Part shown: positions 23,495-35,629 of the stretch, in pieces
How the letters are laid out: every line of letters starts with the position of its first letter
Numbering within the stretch: the stretch's first letter is position 1
Origin: Gigantopelta aegis
Lineage: Eukaryota > Mollusca > Gastropoda > Neomphalida > Peltospiridae
Reading direction: 5' to 3'
DNA length: 64,000 nucleotides
Assembly (NCBI RefSeq): GCF_016097555.1
Contig: NC_054702.1
Location: 62,672,650-62,736,649 of the forward strand
The notes under the pieces: generated by a model
What the model was told of the DNA's origin: nothing
What the model saw: only the letters and a program-made list of their open reading frames with translations
Database searches by the model: none
Program-made: the position numbers and the translations under genes

Positions 23495-23769
23495 CCATAG
23501 TTATTCAAAATTAATGAAACTATTTTAAAGTCTGTGTCTGTCTGCAAGTCTTGACCGTCAGGATCACCACTGTTTGTATTATTATCCTTGTTTTTACTAA
23601 CACTACTAGGTGCAAAAGCATGACTCATGGTAAGGAAGCTTAATGCAATGCGATGTGTTTTTAATAGTAAACAAACTAATTTTTCATATAATCGAAAAAT
23701 CATTGCCATTTTAACAGTAACTGTTATGAATTAAGCTTATTGAACTGGTTTAGCTAAACTTGTTAACAT

Positions 23770-23775
23770 AATAAA
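23770..23775 (+). terminator. MRPL11: Candidate MRPL11 poly(A) signal
   Basis: AATAAA, 276 bases after the MRPL11 stop, is the first good hexamer found downstream. Other AATAAA-like sites occur further on, for example near 24270, so usage is not certain. Confidence 0.5.
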
Positions 23776-25038
23776 ATCAACAGGAACAGTTCCTTACTGT
23801 ATCAACCATATAGCCATTAATTGTGAACGAGTGTTCATTCTTTGCAATATTTTGCAGATGTTTCATTATGGTGTTTTATGAGTGCTGTGTTGTGTGATAA
23901 TAGTGCTAATTAAAATAATATTGATTATCAGTGCAGTAAAACTGACTAAACCAATATTTGAATCCGTGTGTGTATGTGTGTGTGTAAAGAATGAAACCAG
24001 TCTTAAATGGTCATTTAGCCTATTTAAACAAAAAATGAAAAATGCTGTTACTTTAAAAAAAAAAAAACCCAGAGATTCTTTGAAACTTTAGTTATGTGAC
24101 TGCTAACTTGTAAAATTCACATAGAGTTTTCTGTATACATAAAGGGAGTGACGGTTATTTGTTTGAAAGAAAATGCACATAGCCAATAGATTTGGTACAC
24201 ACAAGCATACTGCAATTAGCAGTGACATCATAAGTGTTTACTGTTATACTTGCAGTCTAATATAAAAAGAAATAATAAAATGATAGTATCTGCTTTAACT
24301 TGTGGTTGTTTTGTAAGTGAAATATTGTTTGTTATATCAGACATGTATAACAGACTGGAGTGTAGTCTCATATAGAGATAATTTTGAAAAATATGAGAGA
24401 ATTTTATTTTTCAAAAATATATGGATCATTTTGGGGAAGATCCAGTTATGGGTGCCCTAAAGATACAACAAATGGATGATCGGTTTACTGTAAACTGAAT
24501 GATCAATGATTGTAAACAAAGGCAGTGAGTAAATAAGCTGTAAGTATTTGTCTATGTATATATATCACTTGAAACAAAAATGTCTAATCTGAATTGAACA
24601 CAAAAGCAAGACATCCTATTTTATATAGTATACAGACACATCCCCTTGAAGATAAATGCAACCAGTCGCACTCTCTTAACAAAAGCCTATTACTGGTAGT
24701 ACCGAGTGTGCACTGCAGGATTTGAATGGTCTTTGTAATCGTTTCGGCTAGGTGCAACATGGTATTAAGGGCAAGATTTGCATTCCTGTTATTACAAGTG
24801 TTGGTTGCATTGCAACTACTGGTGTTTGCTATTGTGGTAGGTCATTATCAGAGATTAATCCGATTTTATTCCAAGTTTGAATATTTGTTTGCTTAGTCAT
24901 GGTTAAAAAATAAAATAAAATGTACAATGCCCATTTTTCATTGTACTACATACATTTACAATGCTTAGACATATGTGTTTAAGAAAAACAGACATCGTAA
25001 ATTTGACCTTTTAATTTGCCAATGATAAAACATATTTT

Positions 25039-25330
25039 TATTAGTCCCCAACCGGAGCGGACTATAGGTTTGATCTTGGCCCAGTTGATCTCTCTGTTCG
25101 TCTGTCTGTCCCACATATAGTTTTCTGGATGTTTTTTTCACAATGTTCCGAGATCTTAAGCTCAAATATTTTGTGAACCGGTATAACTTTATCATGTACT
25201 GTTACAGGTCAAGTTTTAACTTTTATGGCAATTTACCCATTTCTCATAGTTATGGCCCTTGAATTTATTATTATGATATACGAAAATTTGATTGACCCAG
25301 GAGAGGACATATATTGATTTAGCAGTGTTT
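25039..25330. repeat. Dispersed repeat with 'TATGGCAATTTACCCATTT' core, copy 1
   Basis: Starts TTAGTCCCCAACCGGAGCGG, then TTCGTCTGTCTGTCCCACAT, then a block ending in TATGGCAATTTACCCATTTC and AGTTATGGCCCTTGAATTT. The region 44588-45135 has the same start followed by three successive versions of the second block. No coding frame. Confidence 0.7.
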
Positions 25331-25527
25331 GTTTTAAAAATATTTACACTTTTATATGCCATAAGAATTATTTACAAACTGCCTTAATTTAAAATTTTCT
25401 TCAAAGAGTTTTAGAAGAAGCAAAATACAATTGTCTTTGAAAGTCCCATGTAGATTAACACATGCCTATAGAAAGTATGCTGTCAAAGCCATAGAAATAA
25501 TCAACACCTCTTTTTCATAAATACATG

Positions 25528-25533
25528 TTTATT
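25528..25533 (-). terminator. RRP36: Candidate RRP36 poly(A) signal
   Basis: AATAAA on the minus strand (TTTATT on plus), about 112 bases past the RRP36 stop codon at 25645. Confidence 0.5.
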
Positions 25534-25644
25534 TTCTTAGGTAGACTTCTCACACATTTTTAAAACATCAATGAACACACCATAAATACAAATGTATGCC
25601 ACTGTCAGTAACACTGAATTTCATTCAGGATTCAGAATCCATTT

Positions 25645-28600
25645 TCATGTTGGGAGTTTCTTTTTCTCTTTGCTTGCATTTTTCTTTCTCTTTTTGCTCA
25701 AATAGTTGTCCAGTTTTCCACTTTTCTGAAGTTCCTTATATTTTTCAGCCAGTTCCATCTTTTTCAAGTCCCCTGTTAAAAGTTGACAAAAGAAAAGAAA
25801 TATACTTACAACACTATTCAAAATTTTAAATAATATCTAATAAAACTAAACTTTAAAAAAGAAGAAATATTTGTAAAACGTATATCCTACTTAACAGTTT
25901 TAATGTTGTGTTGTCCACACAATTTTCAGCACAACCTTTCTATAAAACACCAATTTTATTCATCAATAATGAAAAAGTATATGTGACTAAAGTCGAGGTA
26001 ACATGTGGTATGATAAGCTGATATCATTGCAAACTATTATTTCTATTCTTTACAATTCTAATAATAATGGATTTTATTATTCAAGAATTTAGCAAGTGTC
26101 ATAAAATAATGTCACCTCAGCATGAACCAAAAATAATGGCTCTTGGATGAAATTATTTGATAAAACATAGCATAACTATTTGTATGTGTCTTACTCGTTT
26201 TAAACAATGTATTATTCAAGATAGCACAGGTGATGGTGCATGTTGTGTTACCCATTACAACTATGTAAATAATGTTCTAAATTTAATGCATAAATGAAAA
26301 ATTGGTTACGCAAAACTAAACTTGCACGAGCAACACACAGACAAAACATGTCGTAAAACAGTATGAAATGAATGGGATCAAGTATTCTATGGTAGCTTGT
26401 ATCATAAAAATAATGTGAACTGAATACTTAATTACAACTTATATTAATGAAGATTCATTAATCATTCACAGTTTTTTTTTTAAAGCATTCATTAGTTTTA
26501 ATTTTCTATTTATATGTATTCAAGAAATGGCGAATAAAGAAACCATCGCCTTTCTTGAGGAAGAATGGTATTTTGCCATCATGAACCTTAATTTTTAATT
26601 TATGCATTCAAGAAATGGCTAATAAAGAAACTGTCACCTTTCTTGAGGAAGAATGGTGTTTTGCCATCATGAACCATTGTCATCTCTTTCTTCTTCCACT
26701 GCTTCTCCAAACTACGACGCTCCTTCTTCTTCTTCTCAGCTACTTCCTCCTGCCTCTGAAAAATAAGCATGGCCAATAACATTAAGGTACCAGTAATGCA
26801 GATATAACTTCATCAGATTGTCAGGCTTCTTGCCAGAAAATAATATGAGGGAAAAACCAAAACAGGCTGTAAGTGACCATACTGCAAAGTTATGGGTTTG
26901 AAATGTTTTAAAATTGGACACTACATTTCGTGCATTTTGACACATTTTAAACAGCAGTTCTCTTACCTATCTACAAATTATTAATACATGTATGTATCCA
27001 TTACTTTCCAAGATTGATGGTACATAATTTTACCCTTCGTAATCTCTGGCAAAAATCTGCATCGGTCTGAGATATATATTAAAATCTCTAACTTATGCAG
27101 GGTTCTGCACACATGCAGCTGCCTGGCCCTATTACCACTCTTGATGCCCATTGTGCTACTGACCACCACAAAGTTGAAGTTTGTTTTGTTTAACCCCACC
27201 ACTAGAGCTCATTGATTTATTAATCATCAGCTATTGCAAGTCAAACATTTGGTAATTCTGACTCAGTCTTCAGAGGAAACTGTACATTTTTCTGTTAGGA
27301 GCAAAGGGATCTTTTATATGCACATTACCACTGACAGGACAGCACATACAATGGGCTTTGATTACCAGTCATGGGACACTGGTTGGTACAGGAAAAAAAC
27401 AACAATCAGAGAATGGGTACACCTAGGAGGTTCAATCCTGTGACCAAAGCACATCAGTCGAGCGCTCTACCAACTGAACTAGCTTCTGCCCCTTTATAAT
27501 AGTATGTCAGCATAATAAAGTTGGAGATTCCATGCTATGGCATGTTAATTTACAACTCAAAAATGCAAAACCCTGACCCATTGATTGTTACATGTAAAAC
27601 CAAGACTTTCCTCTGGAAAATGTACAATATGAGCACAAAAAAATTTGGCAACAAATCTAGAAAGAACAACATTTTTAGGGATGATTAACCGTCTGATTAC
27701 TGGATTATTTTTTGACAAAAAGGACATTGAGAGGGCACACATTATAAGTTATACTCATGTATTTTCACAAAATTTATGCATTCAAGAAATACAATAAATA
27801 ATGTTCGTATGTGAATAGGTATGTATTATTTTTGTGGGTTTTTCTCATTTTTATGTTTTAGATTAGTTAATGTAGATTAAAATTAGGGGAAACATTGATT
27901 AAGTTGCATATACTTACATGCATTTGTGGCCAGATGTTCAGTATTCCCAATAACTATGTTTTACTGACCAGAATTTTTTTGGGAAAGGAATTATAACTCC
28001 TATCTCAATATTTCATGATTTTTGTTGTTGGTAAAACGGTAAAATTTATTATCAAATTACCTGTCAAATTCGGCCATCAGTTCCTAAAAATTACTGACGT
28101 TCCGCTATTGTTGTAGAGTGAAAATACTTGCCAAAAACCAAAAATTCCCAGGTATTTTTAATGCAAAAAAACAAAACAAAAATTAAGTGGGCATTATCAT
28201 GATTAGTCTCGCTCAGTATTGTTCTAGTATTATCTGTGGTCAGTGCCGTGTGCAAAACAGTGGGAAATATGAATGAGTACATGTTCTGTATGTGCAGTGT
28301 GTTGGCTTGTATGGCGTCAAGTGGGATATCTCACCTGCAGTAGACAGAAGGTTCAGTCAAAATGTTTTAATAACTGAAGATCAACTCACCATTCGATTAA
28401 GCAGAAACTTTATGTTTTCTTTCTTTTTGCTGTCTTTTTCCTTCCTCAGTAGTTTTTCCAGTTTCTGAAAAAATGTGTAAGACTCAATATAACATGCATG
28501 TAACCAAGAAAAACAAAGCATATATCACCAATATACAAAAGTGTCAACATATTGTAACCACAGAAAATCTTACATCATCAAAGAATGCAAATCTGTATCT

Positions 28601-31600
28601 CAAACAGAATCACATTAAAAAGATATGTGAGTGATTATATTGGAATAAGGATGAGAGATTTCTGGGACAGCCTTTAAGAGGTTATACATATAGAATACTA
28701 AACGAGCTTGCCTGTCGCACCATTTTTATGAAACGAGTGAACAGTTTTGGTATCTGACGAGCGAAAGTGAGTCAGATACCAACACTGTTCATGAGTTTTA
28801 TAAAAAATGGTATGACATGCAAGCTAGTTTAATATTTTATTTATTACAAACCAACTGCAAGAAAGCCACAACATTGAAGTAAGCAGATGTTGAGACCTAT
28901 TACACGTTATTTTTCTACGAATTGGGTCAGCAAATGATCTACGTCACACGTAAATTTAAACGACGTCACAGTGAGCAACGAGACGTCAGCAATGTAGTTT
29001 AAATTTTAGCGCGAAACTTGCATTAATTGTCAGTTAATGAGGTGTTTAAATTCACAATAATGACCAATTGTTGATTGGACCAGCAAAGATTGAGCTGAGT
29101 GAGTGGGATTGACTAGATGTGAAGCTGACACTTTGTACATAGGGCCATAAAAAGAGTAGCACTTGCCACATTGTTTTGGCTTCGTACACAATAGGCCCAA
29201 ATATAACAGCATATCTTATTGCAATTACAATGCATGGCCATATTTCGTAATGATACACTTTTACCAGTTTGTATAAACACAGTTAGATACGTTAATAATC
29301 TCTGAACAAATCATTTTGAACACCAATTTTGTACTTAATGTTTTCTAGCAGTGATAAAAAGGACGCGTCATGCACCCAATTTATTTTATTGCAGGGAGAT
29401 GCAAACTGACGTCATTCAAATTTAAAAAAACTACTGCGCCAGTCTGCACATCCCAATATTACACTAGTTAAATATTGAGTAATTGTTATGACATGAGCAA
29501 TATCTTTCACTGGTGTGTAATAAATAGCGAATACTACAAGAATGGCTGTTAGATACCATTTATCTTACAACGAGTTGTTTCCAAATATATCTAACAAGTG
29601 AAAGTGTGTTGAATATATTTTTAAAACAAATTTAAACATCTTTTCCAATTAAAGCATTGACGGCAATTGTGCTTTCAGATAACTTAACAGAGCACTCAAT
29701 TTTTATCACCTTTTTTTCTTTCTGTGGAGACCGGATTATCACAGCGGAGTAACCAAGTCTCAGAAAATTATCTACAATGGGTTATATCTCATATGGGTGT
29801 GTAAGAAATGAATGACAGTGTTTAGTAAATATAAAACAAAAGTTTGTTAGAATTTGAAAATATTATAAAAGGATTTTAGATAGAAAAGATAGCATAATGC
29901 ACATTACCTGTTTTTCTTTTGCCTTTATATCATCAATAAAACCATATGACTGTTTGAAGAGATGTTCGTTGAACTCCCCAGATAAGTCATCAAATCTTGG
30001 ATCCCGAATAATCTGTAACCAATGGAATTTTTTTATCATTAACACCCAGAAAAAATGACACACACACACTTAACAAACATTTCTGGTGCTTAATGAAAAG
30101 GTAAAAAGTATGGAAAATCTATTATGTCATACATTTATATAACTGAAAAAGAAATAAGATAATTTGCTAGCATTTAAAATTTACACATTAACAAAATGAA
30201 TCAATTTAACAACACCTCAGCATTAAAAAAAGAAAAAAGAAAAAACCCGAACAATGAAGCATTGACTACAAGGTGTTAAACATGCACAAAGTATAAGTAT
30301 ATAAAAAATAAGTAATTGATTATATGCAAATTAGTTTACTGGATTTCTATCGTAAAATGTACATAAATTTCCATATGCAATGAATAGTTTTATCTTCAGA
30401 CCATAGCTGATTTAATTTTGGAAAATCTACCACGGCATTAAGTTCAATACTCTTCTTTTTTTAATGACATTACTAGACATCATTAGAGTTGACTAATTTT
30501 AAATGATGAATGACAAACATCATAATATTCTGTGTTCTATATGTGTGATTCAAGAATCAAACTAATAATGAACTAATCTGTACCTTCTTCTTCACTGGTA
30601 TAACGTTTCGGAGGAATGGAGTACGTTTTTTGGATGATAACTCCACTGGTCTGGAAAAATATAACATTTTAGCAAAATTTACAATAAAACCTTACAGTAG
30701 TAAAATATCAAAGTTAATTACAACATAAAACCTTACAGTAGTAAAATATCAAAGTTAATTGGTCTGACCAAAATGCTCTGACCATAAAACATAGTAAACA
30801 CTGACAGCAAATGTATCTGGATTATTTTCTGAAAACATATATATGAAGTGGCCAATTTAAGTCAAATTTATAGTTCACTAATTACCCATTCACATGATGA
30901 ACATTATTGCTTTAATTATCAAAAGAACTTTGAACATTAAAAAAACTAATTATTTACATAAATGTAAAATCCATGAACAAAATACCTGTTTTTGTTTTCA
31001 CGTTTGAATGTTCTCTTCATATTCTTTTCAGGTCTTTGTTTTCTTTCCCCATGAACAACCTGGTTATATCTGAAATGAATTGACTGAAAATAAACTTCCA
31101 TAGTTATATGTAGATATCATTTTATTTCACAAGCAGTTTGGCTAACAATAGCAGCCAGAGGGGAAAATGATGTTGGAGACAAAAACTAGGAAAACTTTGT
31201 AGTCTTGAAAAGTAAGGCATTACAGTCAGGTTTTCACCAAACAAGAACAGGAATTTTTTTCAGATAGTACTAAAAAATCCAGAAATCCAGAAAAATCTTC
31301 TTTATTTTCATCTTTAGCAGTAGCTCAACAGGCTCCATTATTCACCCAAAAGCAACTCATCAAAATTGAAACCACACTTTCCGACAATCAACTTCACATG
31401 CAGTTTTACTTGATAAGACACTATTTCAATTCGATGAACTTGTTCCATACATGTTTATCATTCTCTAGTTGTAATGCACCCTACTAGTGTGTCCATTAAT
31501 ACTTTTTATGATGACTATTTATAGTAATATACAAAATAATGTGATTGAACATGCTAGCTGTAAAAAGCTGATCTTATTTCTGACTGTATTTCAGAAGTAT

Positions 31601-34600
31601 CAAGAATTCTTGATGTTCAGAAGGAATAATTATAAAATGAAGTCTTTATATAGATGTCATAAAAAGTAAACCACAAGTCTAATAATTAAGCCTTGGAATG
31701 TATTCTTTGGTATTAAATTCACCCATCTTTGTGGCAAATTTAACTTATAAACATTTTCTCTATATAAAATTAATATATATATATATATATGGGGTTTTTC
31801 CCCCACTTTTTTCTCTTTTTTTTAACAAAAATCCCTGCAGTATCAGTCAAATTTGAATGATACACATTTATAAAAGGTCCTATATCGAAGTTAAAACTAC
31901 AATATTTTGTTATTTTCACATTTATTTGAAATAAATAACTACAAATTAATCGATCCCATGCATAATCTTTTCACAATTTACTCAAGAATAATATTTTTAA
32001 AGTCTTGCACTGGACGACAAGAGGAGTTTCCTGAATAATTTGTGGCTAAATATAGTATGGTCACCATCTTTGTTTCTTTGTCAGTTGTTTGCATATAATA
32101 ATGGAAAAAACTTAGTCTGTTGAATGTGTATGCATAAAACAGTGACATCACTAGTTAATACATGTGACACTCTCAAGTATACTTCTACTAGTAAATGGAA
32201 TTATTAGATTGTAATGTTTTGTAGGCATATAGCTGAAGGTATAAACTTTATGTTTCAAAGCAAAAATGTATTAATATATTTGGCAAGACCCGTCATTATT
32301 GCGATTTTTATATAGCACCTTTAATATAAATATAACATTATAATTTTTGTTAACCTCACATCTGTATGTCATATACATGTATATAAAACTCATAAAATTG
32401 AATGAAGAAAAACGTCAAACGAATTCAGTTCACTTACACCTTAATACCAAGTTTATCACGGAGTTTTGCACGTTCCTCAAATGACATCTCAGACAGTTCT
32501 GAATTTATAAAAAAAATGAATGAATGAATGTTTAACACCCTGGTACTAAAAATAGGGTGAGGAGAATCATTTATTTGTAAGAAATTATCACTAACTAATT
32601 ATTATTTAACAAAACCCCAGCACAAAAAAATAGGTGTAACAAATAATAATTTATTTATTAAAAATTATTAATATCAAATAAATTAATGATTAATGATACC
32701 ACCAACATAAAAAAAATTGAAAAAAGGAATACATGTATATAATTATAACAAATGTGTAAGCAATTATTAGTGTTGAATGAATGTTTAATGACACCCATAA
32801 CAAACAATGGGGGGGTAGAATTATTTATTTATTACTCCAGCAGGCACTCGTAACGGGAAAAATAAAAATAATTATTTGTCACTGAAAAATTATCATGCAC
32901 CGATCTAACAAACAATACTATTGGATGAGTTGACGCTTACAAACGGTTTAACCAATGTCCTTGTCGGTACTAAATATGACGTCATCACAATTTGGCAAAC
33001 ACACATAATGACATCATGTAGCTTAAAGAGTTTGCATTTACGGCCGTCTGTTTTTGGTGTTAAATTTATAAATAACAAAATGTTATTTTAATACAATTCA
33101 TTATAGATTTTGAACTATAATAAAGAGAACTTTTGTTGATAAAAATTATTTATGAACGTGATTAAATAACAAAGTTATAGCAATACTCAGAACAGTGCGT
33201 AAAGTGGTTTGTATCCTTTCTATACATGTACATGCATGTGTCAAAAATAAAGGCTTTTAGAGAAAATATAGCTTAGGTAATAAATAGAATAACAAACTCG
33301 GTACCAGTTATTATCAAATTTATGTCCCTTGTGAAATAATTTTCATTTGTCACTCGCTAAAGCTTGTGACAACTGAAAATTATTTCACTCGGGACATCTG
33401 GAAACTCATTTATTATCCTCTATTTATAAGAATGAAGCAATGTTTAACAACACCCCAGCACTAAAAAATAAGATCAGATGTGTCAGTGTTGACAAATGCT
33501 GAACAGTGCAGGGTTCAGATTTTACCACAGCAATGATGGCAAGTGCTGTGGTTACCCTCCTTAACTGATGCTGTGTTCTGAAAACTGGATGTTGTCGATG
33601 GCAAGAAAAATGCTGTACAGCCCTATCTGTTTTGCTACCGTGTTCTTCCCAGAAATTTCATGTTGTATATGAATGTAAGAAATAGTGAAATTATTATTGG
33701 TAATATGATAAATGGCACCCATATCTAATAAACTGCAAAGGCTAGAGCTTTGTAGAAGTAAGTTACCCAAGTGGTGCTCTTCTTTTAAAGGAAAATTTTG
33801 TCTTGGTGTCATCCCAAATTTGAATATGACCCCTGCAGGGAACTTGTATGTGTCTTAGAAATGGATATAACAGGCAATGAAATTTAAAGAATAGTGCACA
33901 ACAGAACAAAAATTAAACTGTATCACTAGATATATATTAAAAAATATACTCAAGACTGCAAGCTTTAACTACATGTATTCCAAAAGTAATATGATTTTCT
34001 TTTATATGATGACTTAATTTAACTCTCTTTTTTTATCTCACTGCCCCCTTTCCTTTCTCTCCTTTGAATTCCATCTCATTTCTTCCCGATGAGGCAACTC
34101 CTCCTATCTTTCAACTTCTTTCGCTGTCCACCTCCAAATCCCAGTCTTTGTCTCTCCAACCGCGACAGGTGCTTGTCTTTTGTGGCTATCTGTGCCACAC
34201 ACCTGCCATTCCCAATCAGCTTTCAGCTGTGGGCTTCAGGGAGTGTTCAGTAGTTCCTTCTGGCATTCTTAAGAGGCACTTGTAACTACCTACTATGCAC
34301 CCCTACTACCAGCGGTCGTTAGTGTCATGGGTCAGACCAGCTTTGACTTAATTGAACTTACCTTTTTTAATAGCTGCCTGAAAAAAAAGAGAGAAAGAAA
34401 TGTTCATAGGATAACAAATATTGTTATTTTGAAAATGCCGTGCAAATAATCAAAACTAGTAATAAAAGATCCATCTGAAATAACTTATGTTAAGACACAC
34501 TAAATATTCATAAAGTAGATTATGTACACAACTAATGTCACATAACAGCATCTAATACACATGTAGTTAAAAACATAGTATACCGGTAATTATATAAACA

Positions 34601-35511
34601 TTTAATTAAATTATATTATAATATGAAAACGATCAACTAAATCTAACTTAAACCTACTTAATCTTGTAATTAATCTACACCACTAGTAGCCTCTGAAGTC
34701 CCACATGTAGAACAAGTTGGAACGAGAAAAAAGCTGTACATTGAGGCACGATTGATCACAAACCGTATGTGAATATTCTAGATCTACATTCTATGCAGCT
34801 CTTTATACTTGTAAAGTTAAAGTGAAAATAATTTGAAGACATGAAAATGGAAGGGCTCAGGTGACCTAATTTTATACTCAAAGGTGGTTCGATCCTATTA
34901 TCCAAGCACCTTAGGAAAGCCTTTTACCAACTGAGCTAGATCCCATCCATTATACTTACAAATTCATCTTCTTGGACATCACTATCATTTTCGTCTTCGA
35001 TACCGTCGTCCAAATTCTGTACATGTTGGATAGTGGCTTCATCGGAATGATCCACTTCACCAATCTCTTTATCAGAACATTCATCAGAATCATCCTGTGT
35101 CAATATTTTCTTTTTCAGTTTTTTTCTTCTTCTTTTTCTTTGTGATGTACTTGGTTCTTCGTTTTCTGACAAACTAGAACAAGATTCATCTTTAAGTTTA
35201 TTTCTTTTCATGGGAGAATGAACCTCACTTGGAAAATTATGAAGGCGTCTTTTTTTCAATTTTTGTTTTTTCATAGATGAAATGTCCAACAAGTTGTCTG
35301 AATCTAATGATGAATCTGTGGCAGATTTTATGAAATCAGATTTGCACATTTTCTTTTTATCCCTTCTGTTATTTACCACAGTTTCACACACAATTTGTGT
35401 TTTGACATTTTTGTGAATATTTTGTGGTTTTTTCTTTCCATGTTCACTGCCGGTTTTATTGGATTCTTTAAAACCACCATCATCACTGGAACTCTCATCA
35501 CTTGATATCAT
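25645..35511 (-). CDS. RRP36: Ribosomal RNA processing protein 36 homolog
   Basis: Nucleolar factor needed for early pre-rRNA cleavages that lead to 18S rRNA. Exons (minus): 34960-35511, 34362-34377, 32438-32498, 30986-31069, 30584-30650, 29908-30012, 28390-28464, 26638-26755, 25645-25772. All GT-AG, phases consistent, 401 residues; exon 2 is only 16 bases. The conserved RRP36 domain is clear: EMSFEERAKLRDKLG, RTPFLRNVIPVKKK, IIRDPRFDDLSGEFNEHLF, TPFFLKKGDLKKMELAEKYK, and KSGKLDNYLSKKRKKNASK at the C-terminus. The ~184-residue first exon is an acidic, Ser/Lys-rich, low-complexity tail (MISSDESSSDDGG; several Lys/Arg clusters usable as nuclear signals), which makes this protein longer than human RRP36 (~259 residues). 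Divergent from the coiled-coil gene at 38722. Confidence 0.95.
26521..26676 (-). repeat. RRP36: 88-bp tandem duplication of an RRP36 exon end plus donor
   Basis: The last 38 bases of exon 26638-26755 and about 50 bases of the following intron are repeated 88 bases downstream in transcription. The repeated exon end reads TTCTTCCTCAAGAAAG in both copies, but the downstream copy has GC instead of GT at the donor position. Because 88 is not a multiple of three, using it would shift the frame. About eight differences separate the copies. Confidence 0.88.
27180..27493 (-). mobile_element. tRNA-headed SINE, family C, full length but diverged
   Basis: In RRP36 intron 26756-28389. On the minus strand it begins with a tRNA-like head (GGGGCAGAAGCTAGTTCAGT, then a GGATTGAACC-like B box). 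A core with AAAGATCCCTTTGCTCC follows. It ends in a tail TCAATGAGCTCTAGTGGTGG with AAACAAAACAAA. Confidence 0.82.
28698..29530. mobile_element. Foldback/TIR element in RRP36 intron
   Basis: 28698-28828 is a long imperfect palindrome: arms with ACCATTTTTATGAAACGAGT and its complement, loop around GACGAGCGAAAG. It is followed by 28845-29530, which starts TTTATTTATTACAAACCA and ends with the inverted counterpart (TGGTGTGTAATAAATAGCG). The interior has several ACGTCA motifs (about 28940-28985). No coding frame. Confidence 0.6.
30681..30760. repeat. 41-bp-spaced tandem duplication
   Basis: In RRP36 intron 30651-30985. Two nearly identical copies of ATAAAACCTTACAGTAGTAA and the following bases through AAGTTAATT, offset by 41 bases. 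No function is evident. Confidence 0.85.
32515..33490. repeat. Repeat-filled RRP36 intron: family D tails and a foldback palindrome
   Basis: GAATGAATGTTTAAC-type fragments start near 32515, 32770 and 33430. Between them, about 33295-33420 folds back on itself: TGAAATAATTTTCA...TGAAAATTATTTCAC around a loop with CACTCGCTAAAGC. TGACGTCATCAC lies at about 32988. No exon was found in this stretch of the intron. Confidence 0.55.
34030..34345. other. C/T-rich block upstream of the 16-base RRP36 exon
   Basis: Less AT-rich than its surroundings, with a short plus-strand open frame (34064-34285) that I do not recognise and do not call a gene. It ends just before the RRP36 micro-exon at 34362-34377. 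It may be an unrecognised repeat. Confidence 0.35.
34880..34948 (-). mobile_element. tRNA-like SINE head fragment
   Basis: On the minus strand: GGATCTAGCTCAGTTGGTAA (A-box-like), then GGATCGAACCACC (B-box-like). It lacks a 3' acceptor-stem partner and belongs with the SINE heads, so I do not call a tRNA gene. It abuts the first RRP36 coding exon's donor. Confidence 0.55.
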
Positions 35512-35629
35512 TACTGCTTGTCAAGTTTTTTGGGGTGTTTTGGGCTGAAAATAGAAAGCAAATAATTTATGGGCAAATATACAAGTAGATAAAGCAATGA
35601 AAATAATGAAAATTATTTTAGTGTCACAG

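Larger units (their letters stand above)
23495..25527. other. Convergent spacer between MRPL11 and RRP36
   Basis: AT-rich; no gene recognised. MRPL11's 3' UTR begins here, with an AATAAA at 23770-23775, 276 bases after the stop codon. A mollusc-type dispersed repeat occupies about 25039-25330. A TG-rich short tract lies near 23970. Confidence 0.6.

Noticed and set aside
23269-23709. 146-codon minus-strand frame over the last MRPL11 exon
   Set aside because: Antisense reading of a conserved exon; no family resemblance.
33561-33812. 83-codon minus-strand frame in an RRP36 intron
   Set aside because: No recognisable domain or splice partners, and the length is within chance expectation.
34064-34285. 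73-codon plus-strand frame in a C/T-rich block
   Set aside because: Low-complexity composition, antisense to RRP36 and no family match; more likely part of an unrecognised repeat.
34880-34948. Possible tRNA gene
   Set aside because: It has A- and B-box-like motifs but no pairing acceptor stem, and similar heads occur in SINEs throughout the window.
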